Source: Paenibacillus polymyxa (GTDB lineage Bacteria; Bacillota; Bacilli; Paenibacillales; Paenibacillaceae). From it: a DNA stretch of 64,000 nucleotides. The position numbers were made by a program, and so were the translations under genes. Under the pieces are notes generated by a model, which saw only the letters and a list, made by a program, of their open reading frames with translations, made no database searches and was not told where the DNA came from. Within the stretch, counting starts at the first letter, position 1. The number at the start of each line of letters is the position of its first letter. Below are positions 33,453-43,130 of the stretch, piece by piece. The stretch spans positions 28,561 through 92,560 of the forward strand of contig NZ_JAGGNR010000036.1 in assembly GCF_018614975.1 (NCBI RefSeq), read 5' to 3'.

Positions 33453-34784
33453 TCAGATGACTGCCGTTTTTCTTCCATCAATATTGGTTAGACCTGGACG
33501 ACCAACGGAATAGTATTGGAAGGATGTATCTTTAATCTGATCTTCTCCGTAGATGTTTCTTCCATCAATCAGGATGGGTTGATTCATATGCGCTGCCAAA
33601 TCAGTCAGATTAACCTCCATGAACTCTTGCCATTCCGTCAGAACACAGAGTGCGTCAGCACCTTCCGCCGCTTTCATGGCACGCTCTTCCCACGTAATGG
33701 ATGGGGAATCCACCTCTTTGCGGAAGTTCTCGGTAGCGATGGGGTCATACGCACGAATCACTGCCCCCTGCTCAAGCAAACGCTGAATGATCTCAATCGC
33801 CGGAGCATCACGAACGTCATCGGTATCCGGTTTGAAAGCGAGCCCCCAGATGGCAATCTCCTTCCCTTCGAGTGAGCCCAGTGCGTCTTCCAGTTTTCGT
33901 ATTACGTTGAAGCGTTGATCCTTGTTCACTTCCACCACGGACTTCAGCAGTTTGAAGTCATAATCCACATTACCTGCAATTTGAATCAGAGCCTGTGTAT
34001 CCTTAGGGAAACAGGAACCTCCGTACCCAATGCCTGCCTTGAGAAAGGAGGCACCGATTCGTCTGTCATAGCCCATACCTTCGGCAACGCGGCTGACATC
34101 TGCACCTACTTTTTCACAGATGTTAGAGATTTCGTTGATAAATGAGATTTTGGTCGCCAGGAAAGCGTTGGATGCATATTTAATCATTTCAGCCGAGCGA
34201 ATATCCGTAACAACAATCTGATCGGTTAATGGCTGATGCAGCTCCTTTAGTGTGGCAACCGCCCGCTCACTATGTGTCCCAATGACTATCCGGTCAGGAT
34301 AGAGCGTATCCTGTACAGCGGTACCTTCTCGCAGGAACTCCGGTACCGATGCCATGTCAAATGGATGATTGGTCAAACTGCTGATCCATTCCTGAATACG
34401 ATCGTTGGTTCCGACAGGAACAGTGCTTTTAGTCATTATTATTTTATAATTATCCATAGAAGAACCAATTTCTCGCGCGACAAGCTCAATAAAACTTAGA
34501 TTTGCTTCGCCATTCGGTAGAGATGGCGTTCCTACCGCGATGATAATGATATCCGAACGACTGATGGCATCCTGAATGTTCGTGGTGAAGGTTAGCCTTC
34601 CTGCTTTCATATTGGCATTCATGATGTCCTTCAGACCCGGTTCATAGATCGGAACATGACCGTCCGTCAGCATATTCACTTTTTCAACATTGTTGTCGAC
34701 ACAGATCACGTTATTTCCCAGTTCCGAAAAACATACGCCCGATACCAAACCCACATACCCTGTGCCAATCACCGTAATATTCAT
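33453..34784 (-). CDS. ugd: UDP-glucose 6-dehydrogenase
   Basis: Oxidises UDP-glucose twice to UDP-glucuronate with NAD+. The 443-residue protein starts with the Rossmann motif ITVIGTGYVGLVSGVCFSELG, has the catalytic Cys in GIGYGGSCFPKD near residue 260, and C-terminal AIWGLAFKPDTDDVRDAPA. Full length for the TuaD/Ugd family. GGGGGAG lies upstream. Together with galU it supplies an acidic sugar for the EPS; with manC and a pyruvyl transferase this predicts a polyanionic polymer. Confidence 0.95.
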   Translation of the reverse strand: MNITVIGTGYVGLVSGVCFSELGNNVICVDNNVEKVNMLTDGHVPIYEPGLKDIMNANMKAGRLTFTTNIQDAISRSDIIIIAVGTPSLPNGEANLSFIELVAREIGSSMDNYKIIMTKSTVPVGTNDRIQEWISSLTNHPFDMASVPEFLREGTAVQDTLYPDRIVIGTHSERAVATLKELHQPLTDQIVVTDIRSAEMIKYASNAFLATKISFINEISNICEKVGADVSRVAEGMGYDRRIGASFLKAGIGYGGSCFPKDTQALIQIAGNVDYDFKLLKSVVEVNKDQRFNVIRKLEDALGSLEGKEIAIWGLAFKPDTDDVRDAPAIEIIQRLLEQGAVIRAYDPIATENFRKEVDSPSITWEERAMKAAEGADALCVLTEWQEFMEVNLTDLAAHMNQPILIDGRNIYGEDQIKDTSFQYYSVGRPGLTNIDGRKTAVI

Positions 34785-34816
34785 TCCCTAATCTCCCCCA
34801 TGTCCTAATGTGTTGG

Positions 34817-36199
34817 TTATGCGTGCTTCACATATGTCTGAACAATGTCCTGCCATTCGGTAGACACTCTAACGATATCTTCCTCAATCAGCTGGCTGCC
34901 GATCTGTACTTCAATGATCTCCAGTTCCGTAACGGCTCTGACGGAATGAAGCATACTCCGGTCAATGATCACCGTATCTCCTTGCCCGATCATTCGGCTC
35001 TGCCCATCCAGAATCAATTCCCCTGTTCCCGATACAACCGTCCATACCTCATTGCGAAGCAAATGGTATTGATAACTCAGGTTTTTCCCGGCACTGATGC
35101 AGATTCTTTTGGTGAGAACCTCGCCGCCAGCTTCGTTTCTTGTGTAATCCAGAACCCGGTAGCAACCCCACCTGCGCTCCTCATACATGGGGCGTTGATC
35201 CTCATTCTTCAAGATTTCCTTGATACGTGGGCTCGCTTCTTTGTCACTGACGAGAATGCCATCCGGACTCACGGCGACCACCACATCCGACAAGCCCAAT
35301 ATGGCAACCGGAATGTTCAATTCATTGACCAGGTGCGTATTCAGGGAATCTCCCGTAATCCACCCTTTTCCTACAACTGAGCTTCCCATCTCTTCCGTGA
35401 GTGTGTTCCACGTTCCTAGATCTTTCCAGAAGCCATTATACGGAATAGCAATAATCTGATTCGCCTTCTCGACAACCTGGTAATCAAAACTGATCTTGTT
35501 CAGCCTTCCGTATTGCTTCAGCATTTCGTCATACTGTATCGGCAGTTCCATCTTAATGAGCAGATTAATTAAATATCCCAGCTTAAAAGCAAAAACCCCG
35601 CAATTCCATAATGCGGCCTGCTCAATCATGAGGACCGCATCGGATTCGCAGGGTTTCTCCTGGAACTTCGCTACATTAACGTATTCGTTGTTACTTTCAC
35701 TGGGAGATGAAGATTGCGGAATGATATATCCGTACTTCTCTGACGGATACGTCGGTACCACTCCCATTAAGGCCAGATCCGCACCTGACTTATCGAGCAT
35801 CTCAGGCAAGGTCGCCAGAACCTCAAAGAACTCTTTTTCAACAAAAGGATCTACTGGCAAAACTGCAATCGTCTCATTCAGACTCACACTCTCTACGGAA
35901 TACAGATAGGAGGCTGCCAGTGCAATGGCTGGAAACGTATCTCTGCGTTCAGGCTCCACGACCAGCCTTACATCATCTCCCAGCTGAGAAGTCAGAATCT
36001 CCACCTGTGGCAAACTGGTGGCGATAAGCGCCTCTGATGCAAGTCCTGCATGATTCAACTGTCGCCATACCCGCTGTACCATCGACTCCGCATCCCCCTC
36101 AGGCCCATGGAGCACTTTAAGAAATTGCTTGGATCTGGAATCATTGGATAACGGCCAGAGACGCTTGCCAGAACCGCCAGATAACAGAATACTTCTCAT
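34817..36199 (-). CDS. manC: Mannose-1-phosphate guanylyltransferase
   Basis: Makes GDP-mannose from mannose-1-P and GTP. The 460-residue protein has the nucleotidyl transferase domain with ILLSGGSGKRLWPLSNDSRSKQFL at residues 4-27, VEPERRDTFPAIALA near 80 and FQEKPCESDA near 190. A C-terminal cupin follows (AGKNLSYQYHLLRNEVWTVVSGTGELI, residues ~375-440), which in family members can carry phosphomannose isomerase activity. Its start overlaps the pyruvyl transferase stop by ATGA. No separate manA or pmm is in the window. Confidence 0.93.
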   Translation of the reverse strand: MRSILLSGGSGKRLWPLSNDSRSKQFLKVLHGPEGDAESMVQRVWRQLNHAGLASEALIATSLPQVEILTSQLGDDVRLVVEPERRDTFPAIALAASYLYSVESVSLNETIAVLPVDPFVEKEFFEVLATLPEMLDKSGADLALMGVVPTYPSEKYGYIIPQSSSPSESNNEYVNVAKFQEKPCESDAVLMIEQAALWNCGVFAFKLGYLINLLIKMELPIQYDEMLKQYGRLNKISFDYQVVEKANQIIAIPYNGFWKDLGTWNTLTEEMGSSVVGKGWITGDSLNTHLVNELNIPVAILGLSDVVVAVSPDGILVSDKEASPRIKEILKNEDQRPMYEERRWGCYRVLDYTRNEAGGEVLTKRICISAGKNLSYQYHLLRNEVWTVVSGTGELILDGQSRMIGQGDTVIIDRSMLHSVRAVTELEIIEVQIGSQLIEEDIVRVSTEWQDIVQTYVKHA

Positions 36200-37224
36200 A
36201 GGGCTGCACCATCCGAGAGCACAACCGTACTTGCTCCCTTGCCGGTCTCCGTTTGCTTGTTATATGTGCTGGTCTGATTGGATTCGAGTCTGCCTGCCGG
36301 ATTGCTCTTGGTCCAGGCTGCATAATAATTCGAATTCTTGCCATATGAATTATCCAGCAGAATGTTCGGTTGATCCAGGAGGCAGGCCAGAATATGTCCA
36401 TGCAGACGGGATGTCGTGATGGTCTGGTATTGATTGAATTCCTTTATGGCCGTATGTACCATCCGATCAGAGTATTTGTACCACAACCAGCGGGCGAAAG
36501 AGCTGCCTTTCCCTGACTTCAACCGGGATGTAATCATGCGAATGATCTTCCGGTCTACCCGGTTATACAATGTCTCCCAGTCTTTAAACGTAGCCTTGGG
36601 TCCACTGACGGATTCGTAATGCACCTGATTCTGAGTTTTCTCAATGTCTTTACGGAAGAAATACAACATCTCTGCGGTAGGCTTGCTCTTGGACTTCAGA
36701 GGCCACAATTGATGCGCCATATCCGGAGAAAGGTACACATTGGTTTGTTGAAATTCTTTACTTGCTATCTCATAAGATAATGTGTCCCGGACAAAAAAGT
36801 GTACATCCTTATGACGATTGAATACTTGGGCTGTCTTTTTCAATTCAATATCACTCTTGTAAAACATCGTCTGGGGCAGAATGACAATCCGGTGATTCGG
36901 ATGCTGGGCAATCATTCGTTCTCTCAATTTCTGATGGGCAGGGTACAGATCACCAAAGTTACCTCCCCCGTGCAACACAATCGTGATCCCTTCCGGAACC
37001 TTGAGGGACAAAGGGCAATCCAGAATGCTGTATCTGGCACGTACATGAATATCATTGTCCCGGAAGAAAGCCTCAGTACCTTTCATAATCAACAAGTCGC
37101 CACCATTGCTATGCACCGGGTAATCCAGGTAATAGATTTCGGTACGCGGTGGAATGACCTTCAAAATCTGACGTAAATGTCCCTTCAACTCTTCCATTGG
37201 ATGAATATTGTTAGTGCCCAGCAT
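36196..37224 (-). CDS. Polysaccharide pyruvyl transferase family protein
   Basis: Adds ketal-linked pyruvate to a sugar of the repeat unit, usually from PEP. The ~342-residue protein has the GT-B-like family pattern: YYLDYPVHSNGGDLLIMKGTEAFF near residue 33, TIVLHGGGNFGDLYPAHQKLRERM near 85, RIVILPQTMFYKS near 115, FVRDTLSYEIA near 145 and TTSRLHGHILACLLDQPNILLDNSYGKN near 285. The start at 37224 is set by AAGGAGG. It overlaps the end of the wzx gene by 14 bases. Pyruvylation is known in Paenibacillus EPS and contributes to charge and gelling. Confidence 0.9.
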   Translation of the reverse strand: MLGTNNIHPMEELKGHLRQILKVIPPRTEIYYLDYPVHSNGGDLLIMKGTEAFFRDNDIHVRARYSILDCPLSLKVPEGITIVLHGGGNFGDLYPAHQKLRERMIAQHPNHRIVILPQTMFYKSDIELKKTAQVFNRHKDVHFFVRDTLSYEIASKEFQQTNVYLSPDMAHQLWPLKSKSKPTAEMLYFFRKDIEKTQNQVHYESVSGPKATFKDWETLYNRVDRKIIRMITSRLKSGKGSSFARWLWYKYSDRMVHTAIKEFNQYQTITTSRLHGHILACLLDQPNILLDNSYGKNSNYYAAWTKSNPAGRLESNQTSTYNKQTETGKGASTVVLSDGAAL

Positions 37225-38587
37225 CTCCATCTCCTCCTTGGGTGACTCTTTTTCTTTTTTTGTTTAACCGTTCATAGAGAAACGGTATATCTTCCTTGTC
37301 ATAGAACATGGCGGCAAACTTCACCTTAAATACAATCTTCATCGCGGCCACAGTAACCACCATTCGTACAATGGACCCGATCAATAAGGCAATCGCAATT
37401 CCGTTGAGCCCCCACAGCGGGGTGAATACAAAGAACAAAGCTACCGTCACCGATAAAGCAATCAACTGTCTGATCATCACAAGTCCTGGCCGACCCAGTG
37501 CATTAAATGCGGATGCCAGAATCCAGGAGCCCCCACCAATAATGCATTCCACAGCCAAAATATAAAATGCTACGCTCGCTTCCAAAAATTCGGAGCCAAA
37601 CAGAAGACCCATCAGGTAGTTCCCCACAAACATGGTGGGTATTACAATGATCATCATGACCATGAGCGAGATGCGGAAGGCTCTGCCAACTGTTCGAATA
37701 ATCTGCTCTTGGGGTAATCCGGTCACTTTCGGAAAAACAACATTGCTAATCGCCGTCTGAACCGCATTGTAGATTCGTGATAACGCAAATACAACGGAAT
37801 ACAGTCCAAAATCACGCGGGGTGAGCAAAGCCAAAATAATGATTTTATCAAACTGGGTATACAGCGTTCCTAACAATTCAACACCATACACCTTGCTGCC
37901 ATAACCAAAAAGCTTCTTGGCCGAACTCTGGTCCACCCGATCCTTGAACCATCTCAGTCTCAATTCATTCCGATTGGCATAGATAGCCCACGCCACCACG
38001 GAGAAGCTGGTTACAAAATAGATCGCAGCCGCGAGCTGAATACTCAGCATGCCCAGGCCCCATAATACAAAAAGCCCGCCTACATTAAACAGGGGGATCA
38101 TTAACCGGATACCATTATATACAGCGAACTTCTCCCGACTCTGCGAGAGCGCTGATATGAGATTGATGACAATAAGTACTGGAACGGTAGCAATCGTATA
38201 CCATCTGGATATCTGCACGACCTCCGGCGGAAAGCTGGAGAGCCAGAAAGGTAATCCAAACCAGGCCACAACACCAATGATGATGCACACTGGAACTTGA
38301 AAAAGAAAGCTTAATCGAACATACTGTGCACTCTTCTCGGTTGCGCTCTGTTTGATGTTATAAATGATAGAAGTTGGTAGTCCGAAACCGACCAATCCGG
38401 TTAATAGCGCAGGCCAGAATAGAATAGCCGAAAACGCACCCTTTCCCTCTACGCCGAACATGCGGGACGTCAAAATGGAAGACAACATCGTCAGTGTCAT
38501 GACCAGCAGATTGGTTCCACTTGTCTGAAATATGGCACTCATTAAGCCGTTTCCTCTGAATACTTTGCGAAGTGCAACTTGCGCCAT
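37211..38587 (-). CDS. Wzx-type polysaccharide flippase
   Basis: A ~458-residue MATE/PST-type flippase predicted to move undecaprenyl-linked repeat units across the membrane. Twelve to fourteen hydrophobic segments are visible, with the typical first part TSGTNLLVMTLTMLSSILTSRMFGVEGKGAFSAIL and the basic C-terminal tail KKRKRVTQGGDGDAGH. ATG at 38587 has GATGAGG six bases upstream and clears the upstream glycosyltransferase gene by eight bases; an ATG four codons earlier overlaps that site. It pairs with the Wzy gene of the operon. Confidence 0.92.
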   Translation of the reverse strand: MAQVALRKVFRGNGLMSAIFQTSGTNLLVMTLTMLSSILTSRMFGVEGKGAFSAILFWPALLTGLVGFGLPTSIIYNIKQSATEKSAQYVRLSFLFQVPVCIIIGVVAWFGLPFWLSSFPPEVVQISRWYTIATVPVLIVINLISALSQSREKFAVYNGIRLMIPLFNVGGLFVLWGLGMLSIQLAAAIYFVTSFSVVAWAIYANRNELRLRWFKDRVDQSSAKKLFGYGSKVYGVELLGTLYTQFDKIIILALLTPRDFGLYSVVFALSRIYNAVQTAISNVVFPKVTGLPQEQIIRTVGRAFRISLMVMMIIVIPTMFVGNYLMGLLFGSEFLEASVAFYILAVECIIGGGSWILASAFNALGRPGLVMIRQLIALSVTVALFFVFTPLWGLNGIAIALLIGSIVRMVVTVAAMKIVFKVKFAAMFYDKEDIPFLYERLNKKRKRVTQGGDGDAGH

Positions 38588-38595
38588 AGCGATCC

Positions 38596-39501
38596 TCATC
38601 CCTTACTATTTTGACGAAGCGACCCAACAATCATGCCGTTTCGATAACATACTTTGGCAAGCTGACGTGTGAACCGATCTGCATTATAAATGTAAATCAG
38701 AGCCGTTGTGATCCCCTGTGCGAGCTTGATGCCATGTTTGGCAGTACGCACAACACCACGATCCTGATCCCGAATAGCATCACTCACACCCTGCCAATAG
38801 ATTCGGCGCAGAAACCAGTTCTTCGTCGTTCGCTCTTTGGCTACTTTATGTTGTACCGCGCCGTAGGGCGTGTAATATACCTTGAACTTTGTCCGTATTC
38901 TTGCAATTAACTCACTCTCTTCACTGGAGAGGAGATTGTTCCCCACTCTTCCAAGGTCTTCACGGAAGGGAGCCAGTTGTTCAAAGACGGATAAGCGAAA
39001 AGCCACATTTGCACCAAATGGAATATAAGGACTTTTCATTTCCGTTACTTCATCTGCAAAATCCAGAATGGTGAACAGCGACCTGTTCTCCGGTGGAATC
39101 CACATTGGCTCAGGCACTTCCCAGATCGGATCAATCTTGCCACCGACACAACCGATATTTTCATTCATCTCAAACACGCTAACGATCTGGCGAATCCAGT
39201 CCTTGCAAGCAAAGGCATCATCATCAAGAAACAGGATATACTCGCCGCGCGCCTCGTGAATAGCCCGGTTACGGGCTACAGACAAGCCTTGCTTTTCTTC
39301 CAACACATACCGGATCGAATGGTTCTGATGCTGCAAGATGGTTTGGAGCACGATTTCCCTTGTGTTGTCTTTTGAATTGTTATCAATGAGTATGATCTCA
39401 TAGTCGCTGCTTGCGTAATTCTGTTGTATTGCACTTCGTATGGCCTCTACCGCATCATGAGCACGGTTATACGTACAGATCGCGACGGTTACCTTCATCA
39501 T
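38596..39501 (-). CDS. GT2-family glycosyltransferase
   Basis: A GT-A fold transferase of about 301 residues: VTVAICTYNRAHDAVEAIRSA at the start, EIILIDNNSKDNT near residue 38, GLSVARNRAIHEARGEYILFLDDDAFA near 78 with the metal-binding DDD, and a later SSEESELIARI segment near 195 in the acceptor region. A start at 39501 is chosen because GGGGATG lies upstream; a longer form would overlap the preceding gene. One of four GT2/GT4 transferases that build the EPS repeat; sugar specificity cannot be read from sequence. Confidence 0.9.
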   Translation of the reverse strand: MMKVTVAICTYNRAHDAVEAIRSAIQQNYASSDYEIILIDNNSKDNTREIVLQTILQHQNHSIRYVLEEKQGLSVARNRAIHEARGEYILFLDDDAFACKDWIRQIVSVFEMNENIGCVGGKIDPIWEVPEPMWIPPENRSLFTILDFADEVTEMKSPYIPFGANVAFRLSVFEQLAPFREDLGRVGNNLLSSEESELIARIRTKFKVYYTPYGAVQHKVAKERTTKNWFLRRIYWQGVSDAIRDQDRGVVRTAKHGIKLAQGITTALIYIYNADRFTRQLAKVCYRNGMIVGSLRQNSKG

Positions 39502-39544
39502 TTCATCCCCATATTTTTCAATTAGGTCCACCCGTTCATCTGCA

Positions 39545-40567
39545 CTAACTGGAGTACAGGGTAAGTGTCCTTTGGGCAATCACTGGCCAATCCAGCCGCT
39601 CCAACGCTTTGACAAAACCACTGCCTTCCTGGAATTCTGATTGCTTTAATCGGATCATATTCATTGCCTTGAGCAATCCATCCGGATCCGAAGGTTCATA
39701 GAGCACCGCACAATCTTCAGGCAGATATTCCTCCAACAAGCCAATCCGTGGTGCCACCACAGGTTTGCAGAAGGTCAATGCCAGAATCGCACTGCCCGAA
39801 GTCGCAATTTGCTTGTATGGAAGAATAATAGAATCGACTGCATCAAAATAGTCCGAATATTCATCATCTTCGATGAAATGAAAATGGGTATGAATATGTC
39901 CACTCTTGAGAAATTCATCTCCAAGGTCATAGTCCTTTACCTTTTTACCGGCAATCAACAGATGGGTTTGATCTGATTCCAGCTCCTTGAATGCCTCCAG
40001 CAAATCATCCACGCCCTTGTACGGCGACACCTGACCAAAGAACGCATACACATAACTATCCTCCGGAATGCCATACCGGGAGCGGATATTCACGCCTTTC
40101 CCCTGATACACTCCCTTGTAATGTCCATGCGGAATAACCTCGATCCGGCTGGAATCAATCCCAAACGTCGAACAGATCTCAGAGATCAGGGGTTTGCCCA
40201 TGACAATCAGCTTGGAGCAATTTCGGACCAGTATTTTTCTCATCCAATAATCGAAGCGTGTCTTGCCGCTGTTGTGAGGCCAGATGTTATGCACCGTCCA
40301 GAACAATTTGGCCCCGCGCAAGCGTGCAAAACAGATCATCAATACATACAAAATGGATTTGATCACTGTTGCCAGCACGGATGAACCTCTGTAATAGAAG
40401 CTGGGCCAATGAAAATGCAGCACATCATTTTTTCTCAGTTTGATTAGATCTTTTTTGGTAAACTGTTTTACTTCCCATCCCTTGTTCTCAATGGAATCGG
40501 ATAATAGCTCATTGAATTTATTATTCTCAATCATCTTGGGCAGCATATACACCGTCGGATTTTCCAT
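39545..40567 (-). CDS. GT4-family glycosyltransferase
   Basis: A GT-B fold transferase of 340 residues: N-terminal acceptor domain with VLHFHWPSFYYRG near 50 and FWTVHNIWPHN near 88, C-terminal donor domain with YAFFGQVSPYKGVDDLLEAF near 193 and LPYKQIATSGSAILALTFCKPVVAP near 262. The HFHWP and HNIWPHN motifs recall GumH-like mannosyl or glucosyl transferases. AAGAGGTG precedes the start. The donor may be GDP-mannose given manC in the operon; this is an inference. Confidence 0.88.
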   Translation of the reverse strand: MENPTVYMLPKMIENNKFNELLSDSIENKGWEVKQFTKKDLIKLRKNDVLHFHWPSFYYRGSSVLATVIKSILYVLMICFARLRGAKLFWTVHNIWPHNSGKTRFDYWMRKILVRNCSKLIVMGKPLISEICSTFGIDSSRIEVIPHGHYKGVYQGKGVNIRSRYGIPEDSYVYAFFGQVSPYKGVDDLLEAFKELESDQTHLLIAGKKVKDYDLGDEFLKSGHIHTHFHFIEDDEYSDYFDAVDSIILPYKQIATSGSAILALTFCKPVVAPRIGLLEEYLPEDCAVLYEPSDPDGLLKAMNMIRLKQSEFQEGSGFVKALERLDWPVIAQRTLTLYSS

Positions 40568-40578
40568 CCAGACACCTC

Positions 40579-41523
40579 TTACTTTAGTTTCATTCGCACA
40601 GGTTCCTCTGTATACGTTCCAACTGCGCGCCTTGCATGAAATCTCATTAGAAATCCTTGCATCATAATTTTGGTATTACGCTTGAGCAGCACCCAATCTT
40701 TCCACCAGGGATACAGCGACAGTGCTTTTTTCAAATAAACGTTATTGCGAAGCGTATTTCTCGACCACTCGAGCATTCGATAATGGTGTAATTGACGGCG
40801 CTTCTGTTCCTTGGACATGTCATTGTAGTATTTCAAAATAATCTTGCGTTGGCCCTTATACTTGGCCGTTGTAGAGGTTGAAATTCGTGGACCACTATGG
40901 ATGTTGATATCCACCAGTGGTTCTTTCACATTCACGGCGATGTAGCCTCGTTTCAATATGCGCAGATAAAAGTCATAATCCTGAGCGGATGTCAGACTTT
41001 CATCGAATCGAACTTCACGGGCCAGTGAGGTAAGTACCATGATTTTGGACGTTTCCCCAATCCAGTTGAAAGTAAGCAGATCCTCATACCGAATAACATC
41101 GCGAGATTCCACCGACAATTTCCGTTTGACCACCTGATGCTGCTCATTCGTGTATGCGAGATACTTGCTGCAAAAGGTGAATGATTCCTGTGTTCGTTCC
41201 AACACTTCCGCCTGGGTTTTTATTTTGTCAGGCATCCATTCATCATCATCATCCAGGAAGGCAATGTACTTGCCATTGGCATGGGATATTCCTACATTCC
41301 GTGCATGGTTGGCTCCTTTGGGATATGGAACCCGGATGTACCGAATCCGTGAATCTTCCCGTGTCCAAGCCTGACAGATTTCTGGCGTCTGATCTTCTGA
41401 ACCATCATCCACAATGAAAATCTCCAGGTACGGATGTGTTTGCTCACGTACACTTCTCAACGCATTTTTCAATAACTCGGCCCGGTTATGGGTCGTAATG
41501 ACGCAAGATACCAAGGGGTTCAT
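40579..41523 (-). CDS. GT2-family glycosyltransferase
   Basis: A 314-residue GT-A transferase: VSCVITTHNRAELLKNALRSV at residue 4, EIFIVDDGSEDQT near 34, GANHARNVGISHANGKYIAFLDDDDEWMP near 68 and ESLTSAQDYDFYLRILKRG near 170, the acceptor-side ED-like motif. A basic C-terminal helical region (residues ~220-310) suggests membrane association. AAAAGGTGATGAA precedes the start. It lies 21 bases from the next GT4 gene upstream. Confidence 0.9.
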   Translation of the reverse strand: MNPLVSCVITTHNRAELLKNALRSVREQTHPYLEIFIVDDGSEDQTPEICQAWTREDSRIRYIRVPYPKGANHARNVGISHANGKYIAFLDDDDEWMPDKIKTQAEVLERTQESFTFCSKYLAYTNEQHQVVKRKLSVESRDVIRYEDLLTFNWIGETSKIMVLTSLAREVRFDESLTSAQDYDFYLRILKRGYIAVNVKEPLVDINIHSGPRISTSTTAKYKGQRKIILKYYNDMSKEQKRRQLHHYRMLEWSRNTLRNNVYLKKALSLYPWWKDWVLLKRNTKIMMQGFLMRFHARRAVGTYTEEPVRMKLK

Positions 41524-41544
41524 TTCATCACCTTTTCCTGTTCA

Positions 41545-42612
41545 CTAGGATACCTTCACTTGAAGTGCATCATATATTCCTGATAATCTGCCCACCAGAA
41601 GATTCATATCGAACTTATCCGATATAATCGCTCTGTTATATGAACCCATTCTTGCTCTAACCTCTTCATCCGTGATGAGATATTCCAGCGCTGAGGTTAG
41701 CCCGTGCACATCTCCCGGCTCGATTAACAGCCCATTATGACCGGATGTAATCACTTCGGGGATGCCTCCGACGGTGGTCGATATAATGGGCAAGCCACAA
41801 TTCATTGCTTCAAGTATGGCCATAGGTAATCCCTCATGATAAGAAGGCAGGACCAGTAGATCCGCTTCCCGCATCAGCTTTTCCTTTTGCTCTCCGTTAA
41901 TCCAGCCGAGTACATTGACACGATCCTCTATTCCATACTGCTGTACGATCGCTTTGACTTCTTCGACTTCACCATCCCCTGCAAGATTAAAGGTAGCTGT
42001 AACGCCCAGCGTCTTCAATTGCTGAATGGACTGAAGCAGATCGTAGACTCCTTTTCTCTCACCCAGTCTGCCCATGAAGAGAGCATTAACGGCTGCCTGT
42101 TGTTCTCTCACAAACGGTTCTTTGACAAAAACCCCGTTATAGAGCACCTCAATCGCTGTCTCCGGCACAATCGTAGCAAAGTATTCTTTCCACGTCTGGG
42201 ACAAAACAATCAACTTATCTGCCTGATTCAGAATGTAGTGACAATACTTGCGCTGCAGAGCAAATTGATTGTAGAAATCATCAAAGCTGGCTGCATGAAT
42301 ATGCAGAATGACTGACTTTCGAAACAACTTTCGTGCTGTTAGCAGAAATATAGACTTCCGATAAAAGCTCCCGTTGTTCGCCATATGAATATGCACGATA
42401 TCCGGCTTAAACGTGTACAGCTTCATCCAGAATTGCATGAATCCCCGTATAAAAATAAGCAGTCGTGAGAACACGCTGCCCGTGATATACGTTTCGACCC
42501 GCTGCATGGCATACATTTCCGAGATCGAAGAATCCTCAATGTTTTTGATGACACTCACTATTCCGCCCATATCCTTCAAGGATGATCCAACAACCAATAC
42601 TTTTGGTTTCAT
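41545..42612 (-). CDS. GT4-family glycosyltransferase
   Basis: A 355-residue GT-B transferase with KVLVVGSSLKDMGGIVSVIKNI at the start, DIVHIHMANNGSFYRKS near 70, ALFMGRLGERKGVYDLLQSI near 185, LPSYHEGLPMAILEAMNCGLPIISTTVGGIPEV near 262, the EX7E donor motif. GTB membrane helices are lacking but residues 45-65 are hydrophobic. AAAGGAG precedes the start. Donor and acceptor unknown. Confidence 0.92.
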   Translation of the reverse strand: MKPKVLVVGSSLKDMGGIVSVIKNIEDSSISEMYAMQRVETYITGSVFSRLLIFIRGFMQFWMKLYTFKPDIVHIHMANNGSFYRKSIFLLTARKLFRKSVILHIHAASFDDFYNQFALQRKYCHYILNQADKLIVLSQTWKEYFATIVPETAIEVLYNGVFVKEPFVREQQAAVNALFMGRLGERKGVYDLLQSIQQLKTLGVTATFNLAGDGEVEEVKAIVQQYGIEDRVNVLGWINGEQKEKLMREADLLVLPSYHEGLPMAILEAMNCGLPIISTTVGGIPEVITSGHNGLLIEPGDVHGLTSALEYLITDEEVRARMGSYNRAIISDKFDMNLLVGRLSGIYDALQVKVS

Positions 42613-42650
42613 GATAGACTCCTTTTTTTCATGCTTAATCTTCAGACCAC

Positions 42651-43130
42651 TTACAGACTATTCACGTAATTTTTAATGGCTGAGATCAGATCAGACTGTT
42701 TTCTCACATAGGGCTGGAACGTCAGCTCCTCTATGCAAGGAATCAACTTTTGCAATTCAGCCTGACTCTCCGCGACGGCCACATAGCCGTTTTCCTGAAA
42801 AACCTTGGAAATCTCAAGCTGATGGTCATCCACATGCTCGCCCCATTCTTTCCGGCGTGGAATGACAATAACCGGCTTACCACGTTCAAGACAATTGGTG
42901 ATGGAGCCAACACCCGCATGAGAAATAATGCATCTGCTGCGCTCCACATATTCATTCATCTCTTCCTGGGTGAGGAAAGGAATCACAGTGAAATTTCGAG
43001 GCTGATACTCGGTATATCCGGATTGGGCAACAACCTCTTCTTCAATAATTCCTCCCTCAATCGCCTCATCAATAAGCTCAAACATCCGATTGAAGGGAAA
43101 ACGCTGGGTTCCAACGATAACAAATATCAA
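42651..43130 (-). CDS. Alg13/PssE-like glycosyltransferase subunit (catalytic)
   Basis: C-terminal GT28-type half-enzyme of 159 residues that binds the nucleotide sugar: FVIVGTQRFPFNRMFELIDEA at the start, CIISHAGVGSITNCLERGKPVIVIPRRKEWGEHVDDHQ near 67-103, the usual sugar-nucleotide binding block. Starts at TTG overlapping the stop of the Alg14-like gene, so the two subunits are made together. In bacteria such pairs (PssD/PssE, CpsF/CpsG) often add the second sugar of the repeat unit. Confidence 0.92.
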   Translation of the reverse strand: MIFVIVGTQRFPFNRMFELIDEAIEGGIIEEEVVAQSGYTEYQPRNFTVIPFLTQEEMNEYVERSRCIISHAGVGSITNCLERGKPVIVIPRRKEWGEHVDDHQLEISKVFQENGYVAVAESQAELQKLIPCIEELTFQPYVRKQSDLISAIKNYVNSL